64,000 nucleotides of DNA from Ridgeia piscesae (GCA_025642075.2 JAODUO010000866.1:109501-173500); one strand, 5' to 3'. Shown: positions 48,319-61,700, counted from the first letter of the stretch. Numbers and translations: made by a program. The notes: generated by a model from the letters alone, not told the origin.

Positions 48319-50360
48319 CTGACACGTGGAGAATGAACAAATACGTGGACTGTTGATAAGGCTGCGGCTTTGTGGACCACACTCTGCCTGTTAAGTTCTT
48401 GACATTGGAAAGAGTTATGTTGTAAAATATTGTGACAGAACTTTATAGGACATGATCTGTGTTGATGTTCTCAGTGATGAGACTGTTATACTGTGTATAC
48501 ATTGACGGATAGGTGCGCTGTGTGCGTGCTGGGCATTGCAGCTATTACCATATTTTTGCCGGTAAAATTATTGTTAACTGCAACAATTAAGTATTTGTTA
48601 TGAGTGCTTGCGGGTGTGTGACCAGAGCGCAAATGGGTATCGTGCATTTAATTTCACCTTACTATACATATGACTCTAGTGCTGGCATTACCGTTTTAAT
48701 AAACATTACATGCAGGGATATTTCTGTACAGTTTTGTTCATTGTACCAAAAGTTTATAATTCTAATAGACATCTACAAGTTTGGATGTAATTTTCGCTTA
48801 GCTCTAAACATTTTCAGGTTGATATTTTAGAAGATTTACATTTGTAATAGTGATATTCCCTTACGTGTCATTATGTATAAATGCGTACAAATTAATACTC
48901 TGCCATGTGTAATCTATGCATCAATATGTTGTAATTTAATATGTATCATACACTGAAATATATTGTTTACAAAAATTACTGAGTTGTGTGGTAATATGCA
49001 GAAAGAAGAGACATTCACCTCTGAATCTAGTTGATGCCATCAGACAGGACTGGTGGTGTGGACACGTATCTCATGTGCCAGTCCAAAGCTTAATGTTTCT
49101 GTCCGTGGTCCCCCTTAGGATCATGGATACCGGGTATCAGTACAAATGTCGAGTCCGGACAGAAACGACGCCTATGGTTGTGCACTGCCTGCTCCAGGCA
49201 CCAATTGAAAAGCCGGAAAAGCCTTATTGCAAATATGCTACAATTAACGCCACGGATTTGAGATAAGAACTTTCACACTTTGTAACAAGCCTGTGTAACG
49301 ACATTGCAGACCTATCGCAACAGTGGGACACTTCCTTGATTGAACTGTTAGACCGCAACGCTCCACTGATCACATGGTCAATTGGGTAGATCTGCTGTGC
49401 GCCCCAACACGCCTTGAGCTTGGTTCATAGATTCAGGGTTCCGCAAAACATTTGTGTTTTTACAAACCAGGATTGCTACAGCCTTTCTGGAGAAAGAAGA
49501 AAGATCGCAAATTGCATAGAAAAGCTTTTTGGCTGTAAGTTTGGCATTAAAACATATACCCACGATTACTGCGCTACTCTCAAGCAATGCTAAACAGCAC
49601 TGTTACTGGTTATATAACCACGAGGTTGAGTTTCACATTGAAACATTCTTCTTTCAAATTAGTATAATTATTGTTTGCCGTTTTAGAGATTCCCATGCAA
49701 AGGCTTACGCATTCCAAATTATTGAGCTGAATAGTAAACGACCTTACGAGGAAGCAGCGAAGATTTAAGATATAATAAAGACATGTAGACACTATGGAAC
49801 AGACTTACTCTGGAGACCAGTGTTTAAATAAAGTTCATTATAATTATTAGAAGGTTTAAAATGGTAAAAGATGATAAAGTTAATTTGTTTAGGTTAGATT
49901 ATTTGTAAGCTAATGGTTGGAATAGTAATAATTAAAAGCACGCAATCTATACACACATTAACACTGTATGTGTGTATATATGTATGTAAATGTATTGTAT
50001 ATATATATGTATATATATGTAATATACACACAAGTTTGTATATGCTAGCAGCTAACTGATAATGATTACATAGCCTGTACGTGACAGAACGTTTATCTTC
50101 TACAAATGTCTATTTATCATTGATAATTCGCGAAAATCCTCTAAAGCAGTACGATGACAAAAATCCGTATTACGTTTTCAAAATAATTAACAACATAGCA
50201 AGTAGAAGGCGTCGTCAACACACAAGACGGCGCGGGTGCGAGGAAAACCTGTTCTGTGGCCTACTAGCTTTAATAGTGGCGCCACCGTGCAGATACTGTT
50301 AACTCACAGAAATCAATGCGTGGTGACGTGTGCAAAAAGCGTCGTATTCACCACGGAAAC
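48319..50360. other. Intergenic stretch
   Basis: No supported gene. A TA/GTAT-rich patch lies at 49,975-50,040. The 92-codon frame at 48,988-49,266 has no recognisable domain. Confidence 0.4.
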
Positions 50361-50480
50361 GTGGCTAGCCAACCGGAAGTGTGATTTTTTGATAATTTTG
50401 TTGCCATTTTATGCTAACATTTTTCCCGGTGCGAAAATTAATTTGTTTATACGACATTCACACACTTGAGGTAACACTTG
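50361..50480 (+). promoter_or_regulatory. Candidate FAM221B promoter and untranslated first exon
   Basis: An ETS-type motif CCGGAAGTG is at 50,373-50,381, with a GCCATTTT YY1-like motif soon after. A consensus donor GTAAGT is at 50,481. A matching acceptor CTTTCTCCAG ends at 51,595, 12 bases before the FAM221B start codon. Together these suggest a non-coding exon ending at 50,480 spliced to the first coding exon. Confidence 0.4.
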
Positions 50481-50913
50481 GTAAGTGTATTGAACATGTT
50501 GTGTGCATTAAGTAGCAAATCCACGTAAATTTCCCGTTATTTTGCGTTACTCATGACGCGAATTGACACTGACTGATCAGTGACTGAGTCTGAGACATGA
50601 GTGCACTAAATGAGTAATTACGAATGACATGATTAGCGGTGTGAGTGACAGTGAGTGATACTCATACTGACAGTGTCAATGTGTGATACTGGCTCGGTGA
50701 CAATCGATCGTATTGACATGGTGGCATTAATTGGTAATATTTTAACAAACAAATAATAGCAGAGGCTAGATACAGACTCGCGTCGCTGTTTTGGCGTTTG
50801 ACCTGGTCCTGGTCCTGGCCTGGGCTGGAGTGGACCTGTCACCTGGTGGTGGCAGTGGCAGTGGCAGTGGTGGGGATGCCGCCTTTTCAGTTTTTGGAAA
50901 ACTAGTGCGTGCC

Positions 50914-51109
<196 letters not shown>

Positions 51110-51607
51110 AACCTAGCCTTGTATTCCAAACATTCAGCCACAACATTACAGAATAATTTGTACTTTTCATAACATATTTGGTGCATGCATTATATACAAC
51201 TCATTATTAATGAGTTTCTTTTCATGCAAGAGCATGGATGACCTAGCTTATTGATTATAAGCAAGCTTATGAATCCTATCATCTGTAATCAATGAATGAA
51301 TTCACCATCACACAACATAAGAATATTAATTACTGTAATGTGAACTTTTTCATATATAGAATTATAGATTGTTATTGCCAAGTAATTGTTATTATATACA
51401 CAGATAATAATCATTATTGACATTGATGGCATGTGTTTATTGCATTTCAATAATGTTCCAAAAAGTGTATTTGTGGCGTATGTTATTGTCCCATTAATGA
51501 TTGGCACTTATCCAAAAGTTGAAGTAGGGAAAACATTTCCGAGATGTCACAGTCCCAGATATTGCTGAGATGGTACCATAACTGACTTTCTCCAGTAGAC
51601 AGACAGA

Positions 51608-51835
51608 ATGAGTCAACCCGGTCCATCAGGCAGGAAGAACTCGGGCGGAACAAATGGCTCCAAACCCAAAACACCAAAACAGGTGAGACATGTCTAGAGC
51701 AGAGCATCACATGGTCACTTCTATAATACAGCCACTTCACAATTAAGGTCACCCTTTGATAGTCCCAATGTGTTTCTGTAACAGAGAAGAATTGGAAGTT
51801 ATCTTTTATAGTGAGATACCAACGTATAGCATTAT

Positions 51836-51896
<61 letters not shown>

Positions 51897-51927
51897 AACA
51901 CAACTATCACACACTATACAAATTATA

Positions 51928-51968
<41 letters not shown>

Positions 51969-54900
51969 TATATTACATTATTAGTTAATATAACTTATTA
52001 CTTGTTAGTTATAATGGTAGTTTTGAAGGTAGTATATATTTAATCTTCTCTTTTGGATCTGCTATTGTTGTCTGGGTGTTTTTCTTTGAGATAACTGGCT
52101 TTCTACCCTCTCATATCCCTCTCATATTATTCTGTAGTATATGAAGTGGAATGTATGTAGGCTCACCTTGCATATGTAACAATGTAATACTTATGTAGTA
52201 ACACACAATTAATCAGGGTCTCAGCTCTTGGTGTATGTTCTCAAGTATAATAAATAAATTAATCATTGTATCCCAATAATAATTTACATAGTTCTGTGAT
52301 AAATAAATAACATCTTAATTTGGTTATGACATCATTTATGCAGACTACAATAAGCTCGAAAAAACATGTTAGGTTTAGTAAGTTTAAGATATACATCATA
52401 GGTGTTTGCAGCCTTCCGCGAGGGGAACGGGAAGGGGAGCAGGAAGGGGTGCAGGAAGGGGTGCACTCGTCCCCAGAGGGAACAGACCTGCAGCAATACC
52501 GATGAACAAGGAGGGAACAATGCTGGCCCCAAAAGGTGGGTGACAGGGTTATGGTATATGGCCCCAAAAGTTGGGTGACAGTGTTACTGTATATGACCCC
52601 AAACGTTGGGTGACAGTGTTACTGTATATGGCCCCAAAAGGTGGGTAACAGTGTTACTGTATATAACCCAAAAAGGTGGGTGACAGTGTTACTGTATATG
52701 ACCCCAAAAGGTGGGTGACAGGGTTACTGTATGTGGCCCCAAAAGGTGGGTGACAATGTTATTGTATATGACCCCAAAAGGTGGGTGACAGGGTTACTGT
52801 ATATGGCCCCAAAAGGTGGGTGACAGGGTTACTGTATATGGCCTCAAAAGGTGGGTGATAGGGTTACTGTATATGGCCTCAAAAGGTGGGTGATAGGGTT
52901 ACTGTATATGGCCTCAAAAGGTGGGTGATAGGGTTACTGTATATGGCCTCAAAAGGTGGGTAAAACAAGGTGGTTACTTTTATTTTTGGCCTCAAAAGGT
53001 GGGTGACAGGGTTACTGTATATGGCCTCAAAAGGTGGGTGACAGGGTTACTGTATATGGCCCCAAAAGGTGGGTGACAGGGTTACTGTATATGGCCTCAA
53101 AAGGTGGGTGACAGGGTTACTGTATATGGCCTCAAAAGGTGGGTGACAGTGTTACTGTATATGACCCCAAAATGTGGGTAACAGTGTTACTGTATATGGC
53201 CCCAAAAGGTAAAAAATCTATTTTGGTTTGGCGAAAAAAGACATTTAGATTCCTGGGTAACTACTGCAACATCCTCCTACTGGTTCGTAATTAAACAACT
53301 TCTTGGGGCGCCTACAACAAACTTGTTCCATTCATGTTTCCAGGGTACACATTACGGCCAGTTCAGGAAGCGAAGAATTATGACGTTATATCTTTTGCGC
53401 GTGCCATGAATGATGACTTCGGTCCTCGGGTCCAGAAGCTGTTTGAGCCGGAGAGAGAAGCTGCTCTTGATGCACAGAACACAGGTACATAGAGAGATCA
53501 TCCTCCATCCTTGCCTTCCCTATATGTCTTTATATTCTGCTGAAAAACATGAAAAACAGATGTGATTCTAAAAAAGGTATGCCACATTATCGGAAACATG
53601 TATTATGGGATACTGCAGACAGGAAATATATATATTGATTTTAGAACTTTCCAGGAAAATAAATTCCTCATAATATATGCACATGATGGGTAACTTGACA
53701 ACATTTTGCACAGCAGACCAGCATCACATGAATATATAAATTCATAGTAAAAGTTACATATCACAAGGCATACATTTCTATTCAACATCATAAAGTATAC
53801 ACCATTGATTGCTTTGATGTTCATAGCCTGTTCTGTTCTGAAACCAACCTAGACTTCAGTGTGACACGACATGACTCTTGCTCCAGGTATTTACATTGGT
53901 TGGCGCTGCCCAGAGTTCAAACACGACTGTCAACGGATAAATTCCAACTCAAAGTGTTTCTGTGGCCACCTCCTCAAGGAACATGCCAGTTACAACGGTG
54001 AGGGACAGTTGCATTGACCACTACGTCATGAGGGACTACATGTACTAGGAAAGCTCAAAGATTTGATCAATAGACATGACAAGAGATTTAACAAGATTGC
54101 CACCTGGAGTATCAACTCTAGATGGCAGGTGGACAAGAAAGCCCTTTGGCTTATTGAGAGTAGAACCTATCTATCAAAGTGTATCCCGCCTTTCTGAGGT
54201 GTATGTCAATTATACTTTTAAACATGTTAACAACAGTAGCAGTCAGCTGATAATCTGTTCCATTCGTTTTCTGTTCTTTGTGAAAATGAAAACTTTCTAA
54301 TATCTAGTCTACACTGCTCCTTTGCTAATGTAACTCCATGTCCACTAGTCTTCCTTAACTGAGGAAAATATTTCTATAAATATTTTCATAATTAAATGAA
54401 TAAATACATCAATCACTGTGCATATAGTTGGGGACCATCATAACAGCATCACATCCCTGGTGTCTGTGCTTTGTTCATCCGCTTGTTTAGCCATTAATCT
54501 TGTAATTGGTGGTGTATTAAAAAATAGTTGGTGTTATTTTATAAGTGGACAAATTGAGCAGTCAGTCATTATTCATAGGGTACAGCATTCAATTCAGGCA
54601 TCCAAACAGCCAGGCAGGCTGGCTGGCATTCACACAGGCATTCAGGCAGGCAGGCAGACAAACTGAATGATGTCACAGCCATCTAGTGGTGACCTTGTTT
54701 ACAGGTCACAGTGTCAACGTCCCATGTAAACAGTTTGGCTGTCCATGCAAGGCGTACGCGTGGATCCCATCACGGCCGGAGGACATTGGTGAGTTCTGGT
54801 TCCAACGGAGACGAGGCTTCGATGTGTCAACATGGCGGGCGAAGTGCCGATGCAAACATGATCACGAGCACCATAAACCAACTGGATACCGCCAGTGTAC

Positions 54901-56858
54901 TGTCGCAGGTGGGCCATTTCATTATCTTCAAATTACATGTCTTATTTTGAATGAATATTCATCAGAAAAGGAGCAACTTTTAGCCCCCTTTCATGTCTGC
55001 TCATGATGTTGGATATAGCAAATAATTCAACCAGATCTCAAGGGTTGAATGTATTTAATTAAGAAAGAAAATAATACATACAGTGTTATAATTTATGGTA
55101 TATTTATATGCCGCAGAGCCACATAGAGCAGGACATTCTGTCTATTTTTAAACAAACTCTCCTGGACAGTTGGATGCAGGTATTCCACACTACTGGAGTC
55201 TGCATTAATAAGATCCCAATGTCGCAGTTAGTATTTTTCACTATTACAGATAAATGGTTTATTCTGTCAACATTTGTTTTCAATTTAAACTGGCTATTCT
55301 CTCTCACTTTTGCTTTGTTTCTTATAGAACAATGTGATATTATGTATCATTATTTATGGCTTCAATAGTTATACAGCAATAGATAATACAACCGATAATG
55401 ACAATGTGTCAATGCAAAATGTCAACAACGATGACACTAGCTTGTCATTTCGTCCGTAAATGATACACTGGTGCAATACAAGTGGTTGTGTCTGCAGGAT
55501 GTAAGTGTGGTATGTTTGACTCCAACTTCCTGTGTGCCGCATGTGATCGCCACTGGGAGGAACATCAGACCTTCTTCGAGGACACCGACACTCGGAGACG
55601 AAACGGCCTCCCAGTGGGTAGGTGGCGGCACACTGCTAACTCTATTTCAGGGTTTCAGTAAAAAAAAACCAGGATAAACACCGTCTTTGAAATTTTGCAT
55701 TGGCTTCCACTTGTGCGTCAAATTAAATTTAAACTGGCTACTGTTACTGTACTCTTTCTACTCAACCACCTACATGCTTAGATAATCTGCTACATATCTC
55801 TGATGTCGTTAGGACACTTGTATCATCTGTTTCCAAACAACTTTTTGTTCCAAAAACTAGGCTAAATATTGGAAAAAGTGCTTTCTCTGAAACTAAATCC
55901 ATCTGTTGTAAAAAAAACTCATATTTGTTTGAAATTGCTTTTCCACCAATGTTTTGTATTTCTATGTTTCAATGACGATTCTTGCCTGTCCCCGTTTATG
56001 ATTACACCAAACTATGTTGTTTGTTGCACCTCTGAACTTGAACTGAGCTTGAATTTTCAAGCATATAGGTGCTATAGAGGTGTTACAATTATCATTATGA
56101 AATATTTGTTTAAAAACATATTTAGCTATTTATAACTTTATATTTTGATGATTAGGTTAGACATTTGTTGTAACTAACACATTTACTACCACCAACCTCC
56201 TTGTAGGAATAGTTTATGTGGTTATTTAACTGTATTAAAAAATTAACTGTTAAAAATGTGTCATTCCCGTAAATAACCGTGTAGGCTATTTGGTTAAAAT
56301 CACCATAAATAAAAATAATTTATACAACTATAAAACAATTTAAAATATGTATTTGAATTAAAAAGATTAATAAATTAATTGATAAGAAAAATAAATCGAT
56401 AATAAAACCATATAAATGTGTGATGTGCCGTCTCTCCCCCAGGGGCCGACTACCTGCCATTTGCAGAGATCCCGTCACTGCGGAACATGGTATTGACGGG
56501 GGAAGATGACGGAGACATGTCCTACATGTCAGTCATGCAGTCTCCCTACGCTCAACCCCTTCCCATGAACCATCCCACAGACAACAGAACCCCCGTGGAG
56601 TTTGGGAGACCAGGGCCACAACAAGCCCTCAGGGGGCCATTCCAAGCCCTGCAGGGCCCCTCAGGACAAGGTTCTTCTATGGGACAATTTCCCCCTGGGA
56701 GAGGTAGGGGTGGAGCCCTCGGGCCCAGGGGTCCATTTCCGGCACTGCAGGGCCCCCCAGGAGGCCCTCCCTATGGCCAATTCCCCCCTGGGAGGGGTGG
56801 GAGAGGGGGTGGGGGGTGCTCAGGGGGCACGTGTGGGTTTAGACCTGTGTATGACTGA
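51608..56858 (+). CDS. FAM221B: FAM221B-type Cys/His-rich protein, 7 exons, 396 aa
   Basis: Exons: 51608-51682, 52412-52535, 53344-53484, 53887-53997, 54705-54908, 55498-55617, 56443-56858, all phase-consistent at GT-AG sites. Residues 1-66 are basic and Gly/Arg-rich with a repeated GRGA motif. From GYTLRPV at about 67 to about 258 the protein follows the FAM221 family: [12 protein letters not shown], then [45 protein letters not shown], and [20 protein letters not shown]. The paired Cys and His residues suggest metal binding, but no function is established for the family. The C-terminus (about 320-390) is a Gly/Pro/Gln-rich duplication. The [12 protein letters not shown] and [13 protein letters not shown] segments favour FAM221B over FAM221A. 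Confidence 0.93.
51842..51963. repeat. (AT)n microsatellites in FAM221B intron 1
   Basis: Two AT runs (51,842-51,894 and about 51,927-51,963) separated by a short unique spacer. Confidence 0.95.
52525..53210 (+). repeat. 35-bp minisatellite built from the exon 2 / intron 2 boundary
   Basis: Twenty units start at 52,525 and recur every 35 bases; unit 13 (52,945) is irregular. The core is CCCCAAAAGGTGGGTGACAG followed by a GGTTACTGTATAT-type stretch. The first unit contains the last 11 bases of FAM221B exon 2 and its donor (AAAAG then GTGGGT at 52,535/52,536). Most later units keep this donor-like AAAAGGTGGGT. The last, partial unit reads AAAAGGTAAAA. Variants (CCTC for CCCC, GATAG for GACAG) are clustered, indicating local expansion of subtypes. 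Confidence 0.96.
54600..54665. repeat. Short CAGG/CAGGCATT-rich imperfect repeat
   Basis: An imperfect run of CAGG and GGCTGGCTGGCATTC motifs in the intron just upstream of FAM221B exon 5. Confidence 0.6.
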
Positions 56859-58769
56859 ACCATACAGGGAGTTCCATACAGCTTTATAAATTAAATATAT
56901 TTATTGCGCTAATGATCGTATATTGGGGGAGCATAACTTATTTTAAATCGCTTGAAAATGCACTGTGACTTCCCTTGTTTACATAGTTATGTGGGATCGA
57001 CTGTATGTGAAATGTTGGCAGCCCCAGTGCCATTTTAGATTCAGAAAATCAGACATGGGATGTGAGAGATCTATTTGGATTAGCACAAAAAAGAAAGCTA
57101 TGTCTTGGCATATTTTTTAAGAAAGTAAATTACTTTGGAGCATAGGATTTTAAATGCACATGTTGACCCATCATACCCCTACCAAGAACAGAGGCCAGGG
57201 ATATCACCTACCATCTACAGCCAAGTTACCCATTGAACCCAGAGTCAACCAAGACTCGTAGCTAATGGGTCAAAACATCATACGTTTCAAATCCTATCCT
57301 CCTATTGTCTAAGTTATTTTCTTATAATAAATATTGGAGCCACACATTTATTTTTGGCAGTTAAATGTGTGCAGTAATCAGCTCGCTTCTATTTACAATA
57401 TTGTCAATAATGTTTACAGCCTTAAAACTTTGTGTTTGGATCCAATCATATGCGTATTGTATTTACTGGAGTTTATATATAACAATATTTACACTTGCCT
57501 GTGTTATAATAGAAAGCCACCAATGAATCTTTCTTGTGCGTTTTATATTGTTGTTTTTGTCCGTGTGAATTTCTTTCAGTATTGCATTTAAATTCCTGTG
57601 ATAACATGGCAAACTTCATGTACAAAATGTTTATGTACAACCACAAATGAGCCATGAACTTACTGGTAACTGTCATTGACCATTGTTGATTGATGCGTGT
57701 TGTCTGTTGGTGGTTTTATTGGCCTCTAGGTGCTTAGTTTTCAGGGTAAATAAACAAGTAAAAATTGTCCCTCCTCAGCTTAGAGCCTCCATCTTTACTT
57801 GACTTTTCTCTTCCCTCTAACTACCTACCTCCCTATAACTAACTACCCCTTCCCAAACAAGCCTGCCCCCTCCCACCATGGCTACATTATCGTGTTTGCA
57901 TCTTCCCACTTCTGTCCTATTTATCACGTAGAATATCCTTCTTTCCTTCCCATGTGCCTGTCTTCCTACACCGGCTCTGTCCTGGTTTCTTCCTCCTCGG
58001 CAGATCAACTTCCGTCCACATTTACTTAATAAAACTTGCATATGTACAGCTGATTAAAATTAATTTATTTACACTTTAGAGACCTGCAATGTTTTGTTGT
58101 ATAGTAGAAGTGCTTTATTTACACTACCACATCCAAGTTGTATATAATCATGCAAATCATGTCATATGTAACACACCATTTATTAATCAAGTTCTGCTGT
58201 ACATAATTGAATAAAAAAACAGTTATACCAACAGAGATGGTTGTCTTAGTTAATGTAGAAAATTTCTACATCCAAAAAGCAAAAAACAGCCGTACATTTC
58301 TGAAATGTACGGCTGTTTGTATCTATAAAACCAAGTTTAGTTACTTATTGCTAACAATATGTGTGTGTCTGTATATAATGCTGTTGGTATGACATAGGCG
58401 TAACACAAGTATGCTTAAAATATTATATGATTTATTTATACATTACTTAATTTGACCTTTCTTAATGGCAAAACAAGGATACATTATGCCACACATACAG
58501 ACATACCCAATACACTGATTATAATATATTATTCACAATTTAACACAAATCTGGAAATCTTGTCCGGCAGTATATGCTACAATTCAAACATGTTATCCGA
58601 TAACTATGGCTTTGCTGCGTTTACACCAGAAGACTTGGGTTCTACATTCGATTCATCTTCAGTCTGCCTTAGTTCTATGCAAAGAATGACATGTTTGATT
58701 CGTCAGTGAATGAGAGCTTGCATCTGGAGCTATTCCATGAGAAGTTGTGAGTCGTATAGTTCTACTGCA
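56859..58769. other. Intergenic region between convergent FAM221B and COMMD10
   Basis: Contains the FAM221B 3' UTR, the COMMD10 3' UTR (a TTTATT at 58,431-58,436 could be its polyadenylation signal on the minus strand) and an inverted-repeat structure at 58,222-58,393. Nothing else recognised. Confidence 0.5.
58222..58393. repeat. Nested inverted repeat with 35-bp palindromic core
   Basis: The core at 58,284-58,318 is AAACAGCCGTACATTTC, a single T, then GAAATGTACGGCTGTTT, giving 17 perfectly complementary bases per arm. It is enclosed by outer arms GTTATACCAACAG (58,222-58,234) and CTGTTGGTATGAC (58,381-58,393), complementary at 12 of 13 positions. It could be a small foldback element or a transcribed hairpin. 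Confidence 0.85.
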
Positions 58770-61700
58770 CTAGTACACACTGTGACCAGAGCCACCTGCT
58801 GGCACATCACAGAACCACCTCAGCTGAGTGAAGTCAAGCTGTGCCTGGATTGTCTCCAACTGAAATGGTTCGACGAAAGAGATGTAGACTTGTGACATCG
58901 CAATAGTGGCAAATGGCTAGGATTATTTTCAGCTTTCTTTGAATAATTTGAATTGAATAATAGTACATGTAATGTTTAATTTCAATTATAAAAAGTTTAT
59001 AATTAGGTATATACAAGTAAGATTAAATTCTTATTTGACTCAAAGATATTGTAATACATTTATCACAGTAACCTGATTTTTCAACAATATATATTATTAT
59101 ATAAGATACATACATACAATGTGTGCAGGTGCATGTGTGGGATTGTTTGTAAACTGTACACCTTAAAATCAACATGCTTCTTTGCAACTTCACAAAATAT
59201 CCAAATCAGCATATACAAGATACCAAGAATGATAAAAATGTATAATCTGCCATAGTAACATAACAAACATTCTACAAACCTGATTATAGAATGCATATAA
59301 TTCCTCGTGAGTAAATTCCATTCTCACTTTCTCTTTATCCTGTGAACAAAACAGATTGTCATACATTACCATTTATAATGAAACTAGCAAGCAAACTGAT
59401 GTGTTTTATACTGCTAATCAGCACAGAATGTTATATTCTATAGATTATCTGGAAAATTACTTTATGCTAACAATTTAGTAACAACAGTTAAGGCTGCATA
59501 CATTTATCTTATTTATTAAAAAATTACAGCTGAACTAATACAAATTTATAATTACTGTCTGCATATAAATAGGAACTAGTTACCTGGGTAGATAAGTTCC
59601 ACACCAATTCAAAAGTCGAAATACTGGAGTTGGCAACATCACATGAATGAAGTGCAAGAAAATATTGAAATTAAATTATGCCAGAAAATGGTCACAGTCA
59701 GGTCTGTTTGAAGTCAACTGAGAAAATGAATGATGGATATAAATCCAAAATGGGTGTTTAAAGAGGGATATAAAAATTAAAATAGTGTAAAGAGAGAAAC
59801 AAAATCAAATATGAACATTAAAATTGTGTTGATCTACAGCTCAGAAATGGGCAGAGTTACAAAAGAAGCTACAAAAAATTGCAGAAACAGCCTAAAAATC
59901 AAATGGCAAGACAGAGTCTCTATCACAGAACTTATGAACAGGACAGACCAAACAAGCACCAGGACAAAAATACTAAAACAAAAATGCACCTGGAAAATAT
60001 ATGAAAATAGTTAAAGAAAAAGGTAAAGAATGGAAAAGTTTTGTTTCGGCTTCGGACTCCAACCAGAGTGAAGTGGATTAAGTAAGAAGTAAGAGAGATA
60101 TCTAATTTGGCAAGGAGAAAATTACAGAAGATCATCATAGATGGAGAAGTATCGTCGTCATAGAGGGACTGAACAGAACAAGGGATATGTCCCCCACCCT
60201 GTAAGGGACAAACAGGAATGATGTTACCTGTGTGTTTTCGTCCTTCACTGTCAACTCAAACATGGCATTTGGGAGTTTCATCTTGCCCTGAGTCGACTGC
60301 CCCATCTGTAGACTCAGCCTCCAGTTGATGTCCTCCAACTGGCACAGGTTAAAACAATACATGGTAACTTCAATTGTATTTGTTTCAAGTCTGATTTATA
60401 AAAACAAACTATCAATGAAATTATTAACCCTCTTGACCTACAAACCCCCGAAAACTGCCTTACATATGGTACTCATCAACCAGGCATAATTGCCTGATCT
60501 GTCATGCCCTGCAACTGCCCATAACTGCCCAAGCTGTCATGCTGTGTCCTTCTGTCATCCTAAATTGATGTTGTTTCACATAGCCAATATAACAATTTCT
60601 GTTTCTTTACAAATTTCAGTGAAGTCCCATGTGGGTATACAGCAATTACAACTTGTCAAATGTTTGAGACTTCTGACCTGTTTTGAGGCTATACTTCTTT
60701 GTCGCAGTTTCTGGGTCACACTCGCTGCGTTGGTTGTCCACGCATCCACAAACACTGCCACCTGGTGGGGGAAAAAATTCAGATAACTATTTTATTCCAA
60801 ACTGCAACAGTTATCATTATCAACAGAAAGCATTACCTTTTGTATCGTCTGACATATTAATAACATAAACCATGACCAGAATTAAATTACCTTGTCTGTA
60901 CTAGAATTGGAATGTTGGTGATAATGTAGGGCAGTGTTTCCTGTACCTTGAAACACTGTACACAAATTATTACATTACAACAGACATGAAGGACATATTA
61001 TACACAATTGAAACAGGAAAGAATATGTTGTTTATGTGAAGCTTTTCTCCCTACTTAAAGAAAGAAGCACAGATCATGAGGTAAATGAACAGCTACCACA
61101 TACGTACATATATCAATGACGTTAAAGGTGAGTTCTTACACAGCAAAGTATCCAGCTCATACAACTGCTCAAAATGTTTCACACTTTACTCCCTGGCAGA
61201 CAGGGCTCTATGCAGGTCCAAATTATTGCCATCCAAATGATGGGTGGACGGGTCACTGCATAAAGCTATGCTGGCAGACAAGTTTAACCACTGAATTTGT
61301 GACAGGTTTGACGAGGCAGCGTATGAATGCAAACTCTTTGATTCTCTCAAATAAGAGTTCGCTCCTCTACTCACTAAGCACAGACTCCCACAAGGTCAGT
61401 CAGATGTGACTTTCAAAAGTTACCTTGTCATCGTCGAAGCCAAGTCGCTGCAGTTGTTTGCTGAGGACTGCAGGTTTCGCAGTGTGATACGCCGCCTAGA
61501 GTGAACAGGTTTCATTATAAGCCTTGACATTATCAACATAATGAACTATGTATTACAATAACATCTGCGAAAAACAGCACGACTAGCTGATGGGATTGAC
61601 CAATTTGTTTGTACAGTGTATAATTATATGGCTTTAAAGGTAAATAATTGCAAACTTCACATAAATTATTATCACCCTTTTGGTATCTACATTGTGTAAA

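Noticed and set aside
48988..49266. 92-codon plus-strand frame
   Set aside because: No domain and no exon partners.
56602..56889. Second plus-strand frame in FAM221B exon 7
   Set aside because: Out-of-frame shadow of the GC-rich C-terminal tail.
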